Assembly: GCF_021155765.1 (NCBI RefSeq)
Contig: NC_060116.1
Location: 10,664,001 to 10,728,000, forward strand
Length of the DNA stretch: 64,000 nucleotides
Direction of reading: 5' to 3'
Source of the DNA: Diprion similis
Lineage: Eukaryota; Arthropoda; Insecta; Hymenoptera; Diprionidae
The translations under genes were made by a program, and so were the position numbers. Positions 49,337-63,510 of this stretch are shown here, in pieces. How positions within the stretch are numbered: position 1 is the stretch's first letter; each line of letters opens with the position of its first letter. A model generated the notes under the pieces. That model did not search any database and was not told where the DNA came from. It saw nothing but the letters and a program-made list of their open reading frames with translations.

Positions 49337-52300
49337 GTACGAGTTACTGAGGGTGGCGCGGTGTGGAACCGCGTTGGGTTGTCGGGCGCGGAATCAGGGG
49401 CGAGGATATTTTCATTGATCCGTCCGCGGTGCGGAGGCGTACTTGGGTGGGTCGTTTCCGTATCCTGAGTGTCTTAAAAATTGAAACTCCCTAAGGATTC
49501 ATCGAAAATCACATAGCCTAAATAATTCGGTTTACTGACTAAGCGTGACGGTCATTTTCGATGCTATGATGAAAAATTGTGGGATTCAAAGATCATAAAT
49601 TAAAAGCCTAAGCTTATGTATCGAATAAACTTTTCAACATTTTCCCCAATCAGATTATTGTCTGTAATATGTATAATGTATTCGGTCATAGGACTTGTAT
49701 TCCTCGCTCGAATCGCTACGTTAGATCGAGTTTCATGCTCAACTCACGCGAAGTTTTTGCGCTGCTGATGTCACTTGATTAGACAGGGTAATTGAGCATA
49801 TAGTGAATATACTTAATGGTGTTTGAATTTTTGTTTAAACGAGGATATAACAGGGGAAAGAGAAAGAATGAAAGGCAAGAGCTGTAAGGATTGGTTTTAA
49901 TTCCTTCCTTTCAAAGAACTTGAAGAAGAACTTTTGACCCGATGATAACTAGGCATTGTCGTCGCAAGAGGCTCGAGGCTTGCAAGCTACTGCGAAGAAA
50001 GGGGCAATCTGTGTCGCGTTTGAGCGGACTGGTCATTTTGCGTCAAAGAAATTGGGTCACGTGGCGCGGTTAGAGTCAAGAAAAGAAATTAAAGAATCGT
50101 TGAAAAAATAGCGAGATTTTTTTTAAACGCTAAATGATCTGTAGACGCCAAAATTTCGGGGTGAACCGCTGTATAACAGAAAAGCATCGGTTAACCAACG
50201 CCTTCAGGCTTTTTCTCTCTGTATAATACCAGAGATGGAATGCCAGGGTAAAAACCCTGCAGGATATTTTTAATACTCGATCGTAAAGGAAGCCCAACGA
50301 AAACTTGGAAGAATAATGTTTTTCCTTGGCCACGTCATCGGCAACGCGAGTTCTTTGAGTTGGTGCCCACTTGATCAATAATCCAAACCGCTTATTTCGG
50401 CCCCAGTGACCGCGTCGAATCAACCCTTAAAACCGAAATCTGACGTTATACCTGCTGCTGCTTGGAAAACAAGATAACTGCTGAACAAGCTTCGCTGCCG
50501 AGGCGAATACATCCCCATTTAATTTCTCTTAAACTACACCCGATGCCCGGTGGCTCGGGGGCAGGTGAGGGTTTGGAATCGGGCGCACGTTGGCGTCGAA
50601 GGGTTCCGCGGCGTAGTTCTCGAAAGTTCCGCAGGGGGTGGCTGGCGTCGTGCCGATGCAGTAACAAGCGCGCTGGTCCGACCGCCCCCCGCGACTCGGA
50701 CGACTCGGACACCGAGCTTTCAACCGAATCTTCAAGACTGCCTTCGGAAAGCGTATAATATCGAATGCGGTTATTCGAGTACGTTTAAATAAGACGACGC
50801 GAGGATACCTTAGGCTAGCGGTAGCGCCTAAGGGACGATCACACGTATACAAGCCAGAATTTAATATATAGATGTAACTATAATAATATACGAATGTAAA
50901 AAAGTAACAAGAAAAAAAAAATAAATCACGTGTAGTTGATATTAAAATTAGAGTCGAAAGGTAAGGAGACAAGAAGGAAACAAACAACGCACTGTTCTGA
51001 CGTACGTCGATTCGATTGACGACTCGCGTGATTTTTTGACGGTACGGGATAAAGGGTGACGAAAAATCGTAAATACGGGTTGGACTCGATTAGTGTACAG
51101 TTGATAATATGTTGTCGCAAAGCAAGTTCTACGCACTTTTTATCCACTATACTTTCGTGTAGTGTGACACGGGGCCGGTATAATAAAAAGGTGGATTCCT
51201 TAGAGGAATATAGTGACTAATCGACGGAGGCGACAGGAGACAAAGATAAAAGGAAAAGGGTACAAATTGAAGGCAGGAAAAGGCGAGGCGAAAAAAATAG
51301 GAAACAAAAGTCACGTATAATCGGTCGGGATTGTAAGAGTGCTTTTTGGTTTCTCCAAGTATCAGTGTGCCCTGTGCCAGTGTACTCGTGTACCAAGGAG
51401 GCGGAAAATAAGAACAAAATTCAAGATACTGAAACGAAAGCCAGGTCCGTGGAGGTGCCTCGACACCCGCCCCCTCCTCGCCCTCCGATCCTGTCGCAGT
51501 GCCTCTTCCTCGTCTGTACAATCGCTTTGACCGTACATATATAGTTGGTACTTGCTGTTGGTGAGTCTAATCCTTACGTCAAAAATATGCTAACATTCCT
51601 TTGAAATTCATTTTCTTCTTCTTGTTTTTTTTTTTTTAATTTTATAATTTTACGCAAGCATGTAGGAGCAAAGATTTTTTAACTTTATTACACACGCCTG
51701 ATATGCGTCTTTTTAGCTACAAGCACAACTTTATGATAGGATATGTAAATCATCGTGAGTACAGTGGCTCTAGTTACAATAAGGCTACGAAGATGAACCT
51801 TCTACGATGTTGGCAATTAAAGATGTTTCGAACAATTGTTCGTGTAAAATTTTACTGCACGCATAGATCAGTTCATACGCTGAGAGATAATATTCGTAAT
51901 ATTCATAATAATCTGTTCTTTATTTGTGCTTTGTTGCTTTTTTCACTTGAATTAAATTTCTTTTCAATCTTATCTTTGCAATGCACGTTGAAATAGAATA
52001 GAAGCCCGCTTGATAACTTTTTAAATGTTATTTCGATAACGAGGAGAAGATAAAGAACAAAGAATATGTACTACACTATATTGTGTAATACAAGAACAAA
52101 TGTGAACAGGAAAAGGTCAAGTAATAATATTCGAGAAGCGAAGTATGCCATGGAAAACTGTCGACAATTGAGTTTCGATGTATTATCTGACCTTTCGGAT
52201 AAAATTTTATATGGTGAAACAATTACACATGGTGCAAAATAGCTCAAAATATCAACTTGGCAATATTCAGTATTGCCTTCTCTGATCTTGTAACTTATTT

Positions 52301-53032
52301 GATAGTTGTATAGACATAGTACATGGATTCATTCCGGCTCCTCGAATATATCTAAGCGATTCTTATCGCGTTTGATCGTTTTCCAATCGTTCGGTCTCAA
52401 GCTTCGTCTATTCACGGTACGTAGCTTGTTGCCAAAGGAAAAGAATGCGATAATGTATCTCCAAGATTCGTATGAATATCGACAAAAGTAGACGAGAAAA
52501 TAACGCTGACACTCTGTTTTGCTATTGGACTAAATTCCGTTCATGCTCACAGCAGTTTTCAATCGATTTTCGGAAGTATCGAGAGATGATCAATTAATTT
52601 CCTGCACCAATCTACATTGCGGAAAATGGAATCACAATCAGGGAATTAATCGAGGTTTCGTTTGTCTAAATCATATATGTTATATAACATATACGTTTAC
52701 CACAGAATCCCAACACTCAATATAGTTACCGATTTTTTCTTCGCGATGTTGAAACAAGTAAAACGGAGTAAACAATGCCTAGAGAAGTGTGAAATTTAAA
52801 TTAGAAGTAAGATCGAGAAGTGAATGATAAATGAATTATTCGAAGTTAGTCAGCTATCTGCTGTAGGTGAATTCAATTTGGGTTATCAACTCGGTGCATC
52901 AGTCTCAGCAAGCCTATGACGTGGGACGACATAAGGGTGAGGTTTGGTAAAGTGCAGAATGGCAACGATGTTTCAATTAACGTCGTGCGCGCCGACAGAA
53001 TTATGTAATAGAATTTATAGAGGAAAACTATT

Positions 53033-53080
53033 GGAGAGAGAGAGAGAGAGATAGATAGAGAAGAAGAAGAAGAAGAAGAA
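53033..53080 (+). repeat. Compound GA/GATA/GAA microsatellite
   Basis: A GA run is followed by two GATA-like units and then about seven GAA units. Confidence 0.9.
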
Positions 53081-56000
53081 CCGTACTCTGTCGGTGTGTA
53101 AACGAAACAGCTCTGAGGACACGGCGAAGCTCCACTTTCTGAGCTCAAGCTCCGAAATACGCCACTGCGACACTTTCATCTCTACCTCTCTCTCAACTTC
53201 TTTACCTTTCGGTATTCCCCCTCACACGCCTCTCTTCATCGGCACTTCAGGTCGACGCGGGGTCCTGTGATGGCCTCCATTATCCAGTCTCTTTAAAAAA
53301 TGATTCGCCAGCATCAGGGATGACGGAGACGCGAGGTACGGCTATTGATTGGTAAATTCTGAAATTGTTTTTCGGGAATTTCACGTACAGGGGAGCAGAT
53401 TTTATTTTCTTCGAAGAAAGATCCGCGAGATGTGATACGGGAATCCATTATTCTTTTTATCTCGACAAATCATCGGGGAGACGTTTTCACCCAAGACTAA
53501 AGTTATCAATCGTATGAAAATACTTCAAGTCAGATGGTCGGATTGCTTCGATTCTAAATAATCTTAGAAATAAAATTCTTTCAACAATTGTATCTGGCTA
53601 GTCGCTTACCGAGTATTGGTAAAAGTTTGAAACTCTGTCGTGTCTATTGTTTTACCGAATATCTCAAATTTAATTTAATTTTAAGATTATTGGATACGTT
53701 TGTGATTTCTTCTCAAATACCGAGCACACGGTTAATTAACACTTTTTCTAAATCGTATCGATTTAAGTATTCGAAAAAGTACATTGAATACGCCTCCTCG
53801 TGGTAATAAAGAATCGTATTCGCGGAGTAGAGTGAAAATACATACGTATATGTATACGAAGAAGAAATGCGTGGGCACAAGGTAGGCACTCGCCCCGCAG
53901 GATGAAAGTACGGTGTAAAAATTCTTTTTACGTAAGTTGACATTTATTTTCAACGTCGAAACTTTCGGAGCCTCTTGCACGTTTCGCACTGGGGTCATAA
54001 ATAATAAATATTCTAACCTTACTGTAGAAATGATCAATACTACTCTAGTTCGGATGATATTCCGGGCTGCTTGCTGCCTGGGTAAACCTCACGCACGCGA
54101 ATACTTTCAACGGTTGAACTATAGTTGGTCGTTGGGCTGCGCCTCAACGACGACGTAGGACTATCGGCAGACTTATTGTTATAGAACATGTGGTTGATGT
54201 TTGGATTATTCGTCGATAAAAAATTCACCCAAAAGCGATAGAATCACGAGTCAAGAGATAAAGTTTCCAAGATTCGATTATCGGTTTTGCGTTTCTGGTC
54301 GTAATACGCGATGTGGGAATTAGTATTAGGTTTTTAAAATGACAGTAGCGTTCGATTAACAATAATTTTTTATCTATTATCGATTATTAACCGACTACTC
54401 CCATAACTTTGAAAATCTTATTCAAATTTCCGCATCACGAATTATGACCAGAAACTCAAAACTGGTAATTCCTTTCGAAGCAATTTAATCGTTTGTGCAT
54501 TACTAATACTTTTCATAATTGTGCAGCGGTATTTTTGAGTAAAAAAATTTATTCCCCCTCTACGACGAATCTACATTCCGTCTACATTCATGGTTCAACG
54601 AACAATCCAAACATTAAAAACATGACTAAGACCCAAGAATTCTGCACTCCAAGTTACTGTCAAATCATTCCTACAGAACGGCTAAAAGTATGTGAAAAAA
54701 AAAAAGGAAAATGGGATCGATCAATAAAAGGACGGATAGAAAAAAGGCTAGAATTACTGGAAGTGAGAGAGAACGCGTTGAATTATTTCCGTCACGTTTT
54801 TCAACGCTGTAAATAAGTCAAGGTATTAGCCATGCGAAGTTTGGTTATAGCTGCTGAGTTTTTGCCAGTTTTGCAAGGCACGATACGAAACGTATTTATT
54901 TGCTCGCGTCTGCGCCATTCAACTTCGTGCAGCCTTTTGACGTGTGGCATGTTCACCGCTGCCACAAATTGGTCACGCTGGAGTCTCTGTTGAAACAAAA
55001 TATTTTTGTTCTACTCGAACCGAAAGTGTGAAATGGAAAATTTTGGGCACAGAAACTTGGCCGTGGTACGTGGCTGTTGAGCGAAAATCATAGTCTATAA
55101 AGTTGCTCAGCGATTATGCCTGAGATTATGAAACTAGCCGGAAGGGACTACGTGTTATCGACCCGATCAGTGATTTTTCTTTTATTTTTACTTTTTACTT
55201 CCTTTTCTCTCCCCCTATTTTTTTAATTTTTTTTCCTCTTTCTTTTTGTATTGTAAAAGTCGGCAATCAGCCGTGTACTGCGCTGCCGGTTTGTATCGTG
55301 ACGAACACGCCAGCATAATTATAATGGAAATATTCAGGTCAGCTTGGTTAACTACTGGCAATGCTGGGCACAGTAACTAAAGGAAATATAAACTTCAACT
55401 TACAAAATTCTAGTAGAACTTAGGTTGAACGTAAATATTCCTCACTTTATTTCTTAACTTGAAGACTAACTCTTGGAGTGGACAGTGTTTTCAGATGGGT
55501 ATATATAATACTCAGGTTCAAGTGAACACGGAATTTCACGTAGATGATATTGCTGAAAAGTTGAAATTTTTTTTTCGTATATTCTTTTAATGGATTTCTG
55601 ATATCTTTCCTTTGTACATATATATATATATATTTACGATATAATTTCACTGTTCGATAGCAGGCGTTGAGCCCAAGAATTTGCGAGACGAATTTTTGAG
55701 TTATGAAATACGGAGAGGGTGAGAACTGAGGATATATTCAAATCAATTTAGTGGACGAACTTGCCCAGACAGACAAGACGCAGCAATTCCAAGTCTTGAC
55801 GAAATACGATACGATATAAGACACGAAAATTGGTAAAATCTACGTCCTACCTTTTATCAGATCCCTGTAACTTTTCTATGGGTTTCAATGTTGATTTTGA
55901 GTTTTTGCGTTTCATTACCTGCACTCTACAAAATCATCGTGATTAAAACATGTGAAAACAGGTTTTGTCTCTTTTTTTCTTCGAGTGGCATAACGTACAG

Positions 56001-57485
56001 CGAAATGCGATAATCAAGATAAAACTCGAAAGGGTCGGGGTGGGGTATACACAGAAGGTCCCATATTCAACCTACTTTACTATGCAAACATTAAACCTTC
56101 ACATTACCATAAATAACTATGCCTCGCTATGCACGGTGACGATACTTATCCTTGTATGGCTCATGAAATTAAAAAATTCAACAAATACCCAGTGAAAATG
56201 CTTGCCGGAAGTCGGTCGACAAGGGTGTCATACATAACATAAAGTACTGGAGCGCGTGTAATAACAGTAACGAGAAATCTGATCTATCTACTGTATAAAA
56301 TGGTTATACGAGACACTCTTGCCCAAAAACGAATATTTATCTGTCCGAGAGGAAAATTCTCTCGATGTTGTCTCCAGTGTCGTCAAAATTTTCACCACTT
56401 CCACTGGCGTTTTTCCACCCTCATCCCGCTATCATTGTGTCTAGGCTTCCGGGCGACGAGGTTAAAACCTAGGAACGGTCGACGCCTCATATTCGGGTTC
56501 GCAATTCTTTCTCCACCTCGACGATACTTCGAACCGTTTCGATATTTTATCGCAATGAAAGCTCAGCTAGTCGTGCGAATGAAATTTCCAGTTCATACCT
56601 TTAGCCACGTTGATGCATCGAATTTGATTGTCGGATCTGTGATAAATACACGAAATAAGATTCATACTTGAGCTTTGGGAATCTGGCGAGACTTTGGGAA
56701 GTTTCGTTACATCGAGACGTTGTAATTCAATGAAATTAACACTTCAAAATGAGCAAAAAAATCTATTGATCAGTGATCTATGTATGGCCACGTGCAATTT
56801 ATTTTATCGAGAATCAATGCATGTATTATGTCCATATTATGCTACTAAAGCTCTCCAAATACTCAAAGGGAATTTATTTGCTGGGAATTGCAGAGCGGGG
56901 ATCGTATATAAGCTCCATGATAATACCTAGATATAGGGATTTGCTGTGATGAAATAGTAATAATCTGGAAGTATGAGCGTCAATGGCATCAAGGTATCAT
57001 CGAGCTGTGTCTTCGTGACAATGAACGTTAAATTCTGTTAGTATGACATACGCAGAGTATGTAAGAGACAAAATGAATTATTATTGGCTCGAAATTAGGG
57101 CCTCAACTTCGTACTGTTTCTGAATTCAATTACTCGAGCCTCTCTTTGTCGTCTTAGATAATATTCTCAGAGGGAAACGTTCGACGGCCCTTGCAAAACG
57201 CTTTACTCCGGGAGAAAGATAGACGTCGTCATTGAATGGTGTAAGGTTTATCTCCGCGAGGTAATTCTGGAAAATCAATTGTCACGAGTTATCTTTTAAT
57301 TAATTTTGGCTCAGCATCTGCGTCCTAATCAATTTTATTGTTATACCTATACGTAACTCTCAGGTATAATATTTTCAACATTCTTGCGACAGTAAACAAG
57401 CATGCAAATAAGATCACAATCAAAGTAAAACGTGCGACATTGAGAAACTCCATAGAAAAAGATCTCGCGATAAAATTATCATCAT

Positions 57486-57507
57486 CCCCCCCCCCCCCCC
57501 CCCCCCC
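57486..57507 (+). repeat. Homopolymer of 22 C
   Basis: This is an uninterrupted run of 22 cytosines, unusual in an AT-rich genome, and is a likely spot for assembly length error. Confidence 0.9.
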
Positions 57508-60500
57508 TTTAATTCTTCTCTACCTTCTTTGTCAATTCCTAGTCATCGGAACAAAGTGGATCCATCACAACCCTCAGAGCCCATCTCATTACTTCTAACT
57601 GCCCCCATCACGCGAATTAAATAGTATGAAAATGAATACCTCACACGCAGAAGAGATCAGTTAGATAAGTCTTCCCTAACATGTTTTCCCTTTATACCAT
57701 ATTCTTGCATATATAATATGTCGGATACGTAACTCTCGTATATAATATTTGATAATTAAATTCGTTGATCAAAGTTGCAAAATTTAAGGTTTTCTGTTTG
57801 AGAATCTAATTGTCGCCAATCGTAAGTAAATCAGCTAATGTCACTGCGCTGAGCAAAATATTTATAATTGTAATGACTACACAGTCCTTAACTATCCTCA
57901 TTTTTTTACCATAACTGAAAGATATGATTCCACGGAGTACAAAGAGAACATGAACGTGGTAACTGATAACTTGCAGATTATTTAGTATTTCAATATGTGG
58001 TATACTGTTCTTTTTCGGATTTAGTCACTTTTACTACCTAAGCTCAACGTAATAACATCATTGATTATGACAATGTTCGAAACTCCGATTATACCACATC
58101 TGTGGGTTTAAGAATCAAAAAAATTTTCGATTTGGCGAAAGACTGAGGTGGAACTAACCGACTGTATAATATACCATCCGCAATGGAGAATGAAACTGAC
58201 GGTTTTTTATACGCTTTCCACGGTGAACCGTCTTGCTCGACAATATCAATTTCGTAAGAAGTTTCAATAAAGCAGAAAAATGACTCGATAACGCTTTCAG
58301 GCATTCCACGCACATGCCCATACGCTTATATACATATATACTTGATATACCCAAAAAACCTCTTCGAACAAAATGGCATCAATATCTTCCCGCACCTTAT
58401 GCAACAGCTGCCTTCGCTGCTTTTCTTTGATACTATAACTACCCGGGGTCCTAGGGTGTGTACATATTTAACCCTCGAAGCACAGGGTGGTCGACGTTTT
58501 GCGCTGAGGCTTAGAGAAGCGCAGGGATCGCACATACTTGTTGAAGTGAAAGATCGTCACGTTGCTTAGGGAGTCGGGCGACTGCCTTTATACTTACGGG
58601 CAAGTTGGATGCCTACAACAGCGCAAGGGAAGCCCTCGTGCCGTAAACTTAACCGGAATTATCCCGCGTCCATTACATGTCCATTATACTCTTGCAACTC
58701 AATCGTCCGTGCTTTAGACCGGCTGGTTACGCCTCGGGGTTTCTTAATATCGTCGTATGTGGAGACTTGAGCTCTGATTGTCTCAGACGAAGTGGTCAAG
58801 TAAAGTTCCGTCGATCGGACTTCCGTGTAACAAGTGGATAATAAAGACGAAGGGAAGGGTAACATGAACGATTCACGAGAATGACTTGTACTTATTGTTA
58901 GATATGTATTCAAATTAAAAATACATCAACTATTATTCGGTGTTATTTTTACGGAACTAGGTGGCGTTGAAATTCTACTCGTTATCGAGAGGTTACATTA
59001 ATCATCTTTCTTCGCTCTTTACAACTTTAGATATTATTATATTCATAACATTTAATTTCTATAGGTGGTATAATTTTTTCACATTAGCTATGTAGAAGCT
59101 TGGGGCTTGACGTAAATTCAAATTTTATTAAGCTTCAGTGGCTGCTGATTAATTTACAGAGAGTACATGGATCAGGATTTACTGTTGCATAACGGGAGTA
59201 GATAAAAGATTGATGACGTATAGACGTCCAAGTGTCGTCGCCTGCAGTGTCGTCACGTCTCAAGTAACGATTCTCTTCACAAATCCGATTTAGATTGCAC
59301 CTATAGCAAAGCGTAGAAACGTCCATTGATTTTCGCGTAAGTATTTTAGGATTATTTGTGTAGACAATTAGATGTAGAACTAGGTGACAGAATTTACGAT
59401 TTGCAATTGATGAGGAACGCGTTCGTCTCGTTTACCTGTAAAATAAATTATTGCAGGGATTTAAATTTTCACAGTGCACGTAGCGTTATCTTCACTTTAT
59501 ATTTTGCTTTCGAATGCGTGTTTATTTTGAGGAAATATATAATACACATGTAGCTCGTGGCTTTTTTGATAACGCCTAATTGGTAATCGCTAACCTTTAT
59601 AGTTGGCTCCCAAGAGAGCGAGCGTGTAAAGATTCTTAAAGAAGATTGCTGCATTGTGATTCTACGGAGGTTTTTATTGTTATTTTTTTATTACTATTGG
59701 ATTTGTAGCCTGCTGGTGAGGAACCTTTACGGAGAATCAGTGCCTGGTTACTCGAGTGAAGCTCAATAATACATCGATTTATCGAATAGAGTGAATTGCG
59801 ACAATGCCAGCTCTTTATAAATTGCAAACGTATCAGCCAGTTGTTGTACAAACTAGAAATACCGATGGTTGTGTTAAGGTGTTACATGGATTTAGAAAAA
59901 AAGTAAAAAAAAAGATATTTTCTCTCATTTCTTTTTCTATTTTTCAAATATAATAAATGAATTATTTCATTCGAACTTAAGCTACGTGAAAGAACAGTAT
60001 TTTAACGATATTTCATAAAATCTTCGTACAAAAATTTTGAAAATTCAAATGTTCAGAACTGGTTTTCGGAAAGTCAGTATTTTCGTGGTGGACATATTGA
60101 CGCCTGCTAGCTTTATTTGCAATCAAAAAACCAAATATTTTGTGGTAGTAGGTGACTATAGCTTGTACTTGAATGAAGGATTAAAAAAACAAAAAGAAAA
60201 TTGAAATTTGAATTTTTGCCAGAGTTTTTGGCTGATCGAAGAGAAAAAAAAACCTTCGTCCAAGTTCTAGTTGATTTTATTTAGAAGAATTGTGCAAAAT
60301 TTCAATAAGATCGGTGCATTAGATTCTGCGAAATCGTGACCATCGAATTCAAAAATTTTGTTTTGCGAAAAGAAATGTGTACCAGCGACGCTTCTGACCG
60401 GTTCAACCTAATAAGAGGAATTTCCAAGGGCTCTCTCTCCGAGACTTTTATTCCAATTGACTTAAATCTTTGGGAAAATAATCTTGAAATGTTGTACTAT

Positions 60501-62544
60501 TAGATAAAGAAAATTACGAAAAATGTATTTCTTGTAATTTCCAAACCCATGTAACCCCTAAATTCGAGATATGCTTATACACTTGAAGAAATTGAGGTTC
60601 TTCGGATCTTCAGAAACTATGTACAACGTAAGTACGTAATATTTTCGTGAAAATTTTTCACTTACGGAGTTTTTCCTGTTGGAACACCGTTGAATCTTTA
60701 TTTCGGTAATAATAATGAAAAACTTGTAGTTTGGATACAGTATTCGAACGAATCTCTGTGTCTTTTTGTCGATTAAAGAAAAAGAGGGAATAACAATTTA
60801 ACTCTTCGAAAATAGATATAGCCTTATGATTTCCTTTCATGAAGTTTACATATTCCTTGAAAGGCGGCTAATTCATTCTCTACTCGATTGCGTTTCTACG
60901 TATGTATGAATTGTCCGAGATATTCACGTACAACCAACACCTTATACCATTCGAACAGACCCAACTAGATCGTGACACGTGACAGCTGCATTCTCTTTCC
61001 GTTGATTGCGAACTTGCAGCCTGTCAAATGCTGGAATGAATTCGCTCAAACTCTTCAGCTTTATCGAAGGTCGAACACGGACACAAATAGCGAATATTGG
61101 ACATCAGTCACTGCGGAAACGGGTGGAATGCAAGTTTGCAGTACGCGAGTAGGTATCGTTTCAAATTAGATGCAGCTCCAGTTTCCAGCCAACACGCGCA
61201 TCTGTAAACGAACTATTAATTACCCTGAGCAAATTTAATAACTAGGCTGGATAACAAATGTCACTTATATTTCCGACGCAGAGATTCACCGTGTCAAAAT
61301 GGCAACGGGAAATTCCGCGGTAACCGAAGGTTAGGTCAAAGCTGAAACTTGGGTACAGGAGTCCAGAGATCCCGATACGGAGTAACGTGACACCGCAACC
61401 ACGCCCTCGAGTTACCTGGAATATACACTCGAGACACTCCAGATTAACGCTTGCGTTTCAAATTTTGAATTTCTTTTTGTCCGCCGCGACTGGTCTTGAG
61501 GCCTCAAAAGCCCTGCAGAGCCGTTCTCGAAGAGTATATATCCAAATCCCGCACGAGGACTTACTTGCTGCAGCCACGCCGTCGACGTATATGCGACGTT
61601 TTCCTTCCATTCAGCCTCACCCCAACACGTTCTCTTCTCCAGGTGTCGTGAGAAACGATATTATGCATGTTCACGGTTAGTTATTCCGCGACCTGATTTT
61701 CACTCGCCCCTTCACCTCATTTTCATAATTCGTTTTCTTGTTCTCGCTCTCGTGAACATGTCGCTGCTTCCGCTAAGAAGGTGAAACACTCTTGGAAATA
61801 GTTGACTTCAGTTTCTTTATCGAATGAAAAACGATGCGTTACGTTTGCGGTGGAGAGAAATTTAATAAAATGAATAGCTAAGCCAGTTTTACAATTAAAC
61901 GTATCTAAATTTTGTTTATTGACACAATGTACAAGCAAATTCCGAACGTAAAGGAGTCAATTGATGCATGTGGCAGTTCAGTCCTTAAACGATATCGACA
62001 GGTCTCAGTCCGCTGCAAGTTCGTTGCATAAGAATCCCCGGCGAGGGAATAAAATCTTCATGGATATCGAGGGGGAGGTAGTCGATGAGCGATGAAACGG
62101 TCAGGTGGGTTAGTGGCCTGCTACGCGGACAGGAGTGACAGGGTTGCATGTCAATAACGAGGAATCAGATTTCGACGCCATACGTGTAAGTTATATATGG
62201 TACATGCCTATGTCCATACGTATCGCCTCATGATACACGAATACATTTGCTGGCAGCGAGCCTGTATAATGGTTTGTCCGTTTCCCTCGCACACCATATT
62301 ACGCAGTCGTCGAAGACAAGGTCGCATGAATGATTGTAGGCTGATAGCATGCATGTGTAGAACACACTCACTCACACACCGAGATGAGGGAGGCTCGATA
62401 TTTGTTTGAATGGTGTGCGTGGGACCCCCGCGTCGAAGACGCACACTCACAGACGCGTGCAGGCAGGACGAGGGTAAGAGGTAGGGGCGCTGCCCCCCGT
62501 TCGTGTTCATCCCTTCGGCGCTTTTCCCACCCCCGACACGATCC

Positions 62545-62870
62545 GCGGCGCGGCGCGGCGCGGCGTCGAGCCGCCCGTCACCATGACGACGCTTTTCCGC
62601 AACGTTGTACCCCGGCCTGAATCGTGACGTCACACGACGTCGGCGTCGCGTCGGCGTCGACGGCGCCATCCTCCACCCTACCCTTCGGCGCCCCCGCGTT
62701 GATCGCCTCGCGCCCCCGTCAGCGGCGCCACAAAGCTCGCTATCCGAGCTTTTCCAAGATGGCAGACAATAGTTGGGCCAGCGAAGTACCGAGGCCATGA
62801 GCCACCGCGTCGCCTCCTGACGTGGTGACGTTTCCGCGTTTTCGCGTTATCGCGTCTTCGCGTTCATCGC
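62545..62870 (+). promoter_or_regulatory. CpG-rich promoter-like block with CRE and CGCG array
   Basis: This block is very GC-rich next to AT-rich flanks. It has a CGGCG run at about 62545-62565 and a perfect palindromic CRE, TGACGTCA, at 62625-62632. It also has a YY1-like CCAAGATGGC at 62754-62763 whose ATG begins a 13-codon frame (MADNSWASEVPRP, stop at 62800). Finally, CGCG recurs at exact 8-base spacing four times at 62831-62862. Such composition fits a broad promoter on the + strand. No coding exon could be tied to it. Confidence 0.4.
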
Positions 62871-63464
62871 TGGCTGGCTTCAAGCAATCGCAATCATTTT
62901 CTTGTACATCTTCTTCCTGACGTGCGGATACCCCGAGGCTAGAAAATCGGGGTGAGCTCTATCCAGTGATCGTTTACCTACCCCCGCAGTCTGCACAGTT
63001 CAAATTCATACGTTTCGTAATCTCCGAACTCGACCTCGACGTTCTCGACAGCCATAAGCAGGAAGCTGCACTAAGGAATTGTGAAACATGCAAAGCAACG
63101 TCGAGGAACGATTGTTTGAAGAATAGAAAGAATAAAAATCTTATCTCTACGGTGAAGTGAGTGCTGCAAAAGGGCTTCGAGTTCCCTTTCCGGTTACTTC
63201 TGTCTCCTCTATTATTCATATTCATATCTGTCGTTGTCCTGCTACCGCAATCGTTCGGCATCTAATCGAGAGGTTCCAAATACTCAGCACCCTTCCACCT
63301 CTTCACCCCCATTTCGATCCTTCCTTTACCCGCCACTCGAGTCGATAGAGAAAACGCCGCGTTATTACGCGCGGTACACTGATTACATGTTATAAACACA
63401 AACTATAAGCACAATAATATTATAGAGCAGCATTATCGGTTTCGGCTCAGTTGAACGACACATG

Positions 63465-63505
<41 letters not shown>
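63465..63505 (+). repeat. (TA)n microsatellite
   Basis: A long alternating TA run has one interruption near its start. Confidence 0.9.

Positions 63506-63510
<5 letters not shown>

Noticed and set aside
50529-50987. 152-codon minus-strand frame
   Set aside because: No conserved motif. It shares the GC-rich patch with plus-strand exon candidates and runs into low-complexity Tyr/Phe-rich sequence.
54493-54816. 107-codon plus-strand frame with a Lys/Arg-rich end
   Set aside because: It starts at TTG. The shorter ATG form is about 64 residues with no recognisable family. AT-rich chance frame is the simpler view.
56300-56671. 123-codon plus-strand frame
   Set aside because: The ATG start is present but composition is unlike a folded protein, with no motif and no gene context.
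62208-62798. 196-codon minus-strand frame opposite the CpG-rich block
   Set aside because: It is Arg-rich and low in recognisable motifs, and is explained by GC-rich composition, which removes stops. No domain and no splice context.
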